Source: Alkalihalobacillus sp. AL-G
GTDB taxonomy: Bacteria > Bacillota > Bacilli > Bacillales > Fictibacillaceae
Assembly (NCBI RefSeq): GCF_030643805.1
Contig: NZ_CP094656.1
Coordinates: 3,596,001 to 3,660,000 of the forward strand
Direction of reading: 5' to 3'
Length of the DNA stretch: 64,000 bases
Positions 63,627 through 64,000 of the stretch are shown piece after piece (the stretch's first letter is position 1; every line of letters begins with the position of its first letter). The notes under the pieces were generated by a model. It was not told where the DNA came from and did not search any database. It worked only from the letters and a program-made list of their open reading frames with translations. Both the position numbers and the translations under genes were made by a program.

Positions 63627-64000
63627 CTTTATTCTCCTCGTTTTGTATTTCAATTAAATTCGAGAAAACCCCAAGGAAGATAAAATAATACAATGTAAAC
63701 ACTTTATTTTCCCAAATATTATAGTAGACACCACATACATATACACTGATCAAGATCGTAACCATTAATGGGCCTAATACTGACTTTTTTCGGTTTTTCC
63801 ACAAGTACCCGAGCATCCCTAACAAATACATTGCGAATAAAACCACACCGATAGTACCGGTTTGTGCAATGACTTGGATGTATTGATTATCTGAATAGAA
63901 ATTCCAATCGATATTGTAATCGTCGTAGATTGGAGATGAATAGGATTTTGTTGCTGCGTCACCGAAGGTCGCAAAGCCGGTTCCAATAATAGGATGATCA
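63604..64000 (-). CDS. O-antigen ligase/polymerase-like membrane protein (5' part beyond window)
   Basis: About 131 C-terminal residues are visible. The segment begins DHPIIGTGFATFGDAATKS, followed by YDDYNIDWNFYSDNQYIQVI and AQTG, the signature of the large periplasmic loop and following helix of WaaL/Wzy proteins. Two further membrane segments follow (LGPLMVTILISVYVCGVYY, FTLYYFIFLGVFSNLI) and an acidic tail. It overlaps the downstream glycosyltransferase by 23 nt. Confidence 0.85.
   Translation of the reverse strand, partial: DHPIIGTGFATFGDAATKSYSSPIYDDYNIDWNFYSDNQYIQVIAQTGTIGVVLFAMYLLGMLGYLWKNRKKSVLGPLMVTILISVYVCGVYYNIWENKVFTLYYFIFLGVFSNLIEIQNEENKDEGLTLN

Noticed and set aside
1-64000. 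rRNA, tRNA, prophage or restriction-defence island
   Set aside because: No tRNA or rRNA sequence, phage structural gene, methylase or nuclease system was recognised in any frame.

Overview
The window comes from the chromosome of a motile, endospore-forming member of the Bacillaceae (Firmicutes). The evidence is the gene order: uvrBA, csbA, minJ, ctpB, ftsXE, a YitT-family gene, prfB, secA, hpf, fliTSD, flaG, hag, csrA, fliW, yviE, flgLK, flgN, flgM, yvyF, comFC, comFA, a degV-family gene, degU, degS and yvyE. This closely follows the Bacillus subtilis 3.5-3.65 Mb region. Ger receptors, CtpB, a Rap-Phr cassette and sigma-B and sigma-D type promoters agree with this. I could not fix the genus. 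No rRNA, tRNA or CRISPR array was seen.

Layout. 1-3.7 kb holds uvrA (cut by the left edge) and uvrB behind a LexA/DinR-type box. 3.8-9.4 kb is accessory: a DUF3221 lipoprotein, a frameshifted IS3-family element, AIM24- and TauE-family genes, csbA, and a Rap phosphatase with a 51-residue Phr-like pre-peptide. 9.8-13.3 kb is a three-gene germinant receptor operon. 13.7-17.8 kb is a probable zinc module with Zur-like boxes: two permease-type genes and an AdcA-type ZnuA-ZinT binding lipoprotein. 18.5-25.4 kb has division, sporulation and cell-wall genes (minJ, ctpB, an M23 peptidase, ftsX, ftsE). 25.7-35.7 kb has an amidase-family gene, yvjA-like, prfB with its programmed frameshift, secA, two small membrane-protein paralogs (one broken), an intact IS3-family element, hpf and a cold-shock gene.

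36.2-47.9 kb is the flagellar late-gene region. Most genes are on the minus strand, but a plus-strand block at 39.26-42.7 kb interrupts them. The block starts with a consensus sigma-D promoter and holds an unlisted 53-residue second CsrA, then flagellin (hag), a 174-residue unknown and a Maf-type flagellin glycosyltransferase. The hag leader has a hairpin presenting GGA plus a GGAGG Shine-Dalgarno, as expected of a CsrA target. The canonical csrA-fliW pair lies convergently next door. This two-CsrA flagellin arrangement is the most interesting system in the window.

48-53.8 kb holds competence (comFA, comFC), a DegV-family protein and the DegS-DegU two-component system. 54-64 kb turns to the cell envelope: YigZ family, an LTA-synthase-like sulfatase, a LytB-like protein whose SpoIID domain is split by three cell-wall-binding repeats, an LCP ligase, a second wall-binding protein with DUF4855, a GT4 glycosyltransferase and an O-antigen-ligase-like protein cut by the right edge.

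Non-coding repeats are conspicuous: two unrelated-locus tandem arrays that both have a 52-bp period, three copies of a 114-144 bp MITE-like element with GTTCAAAAAG ends, a 20-bp iteron-like triplet and orphan hairpins resembling IS ends.
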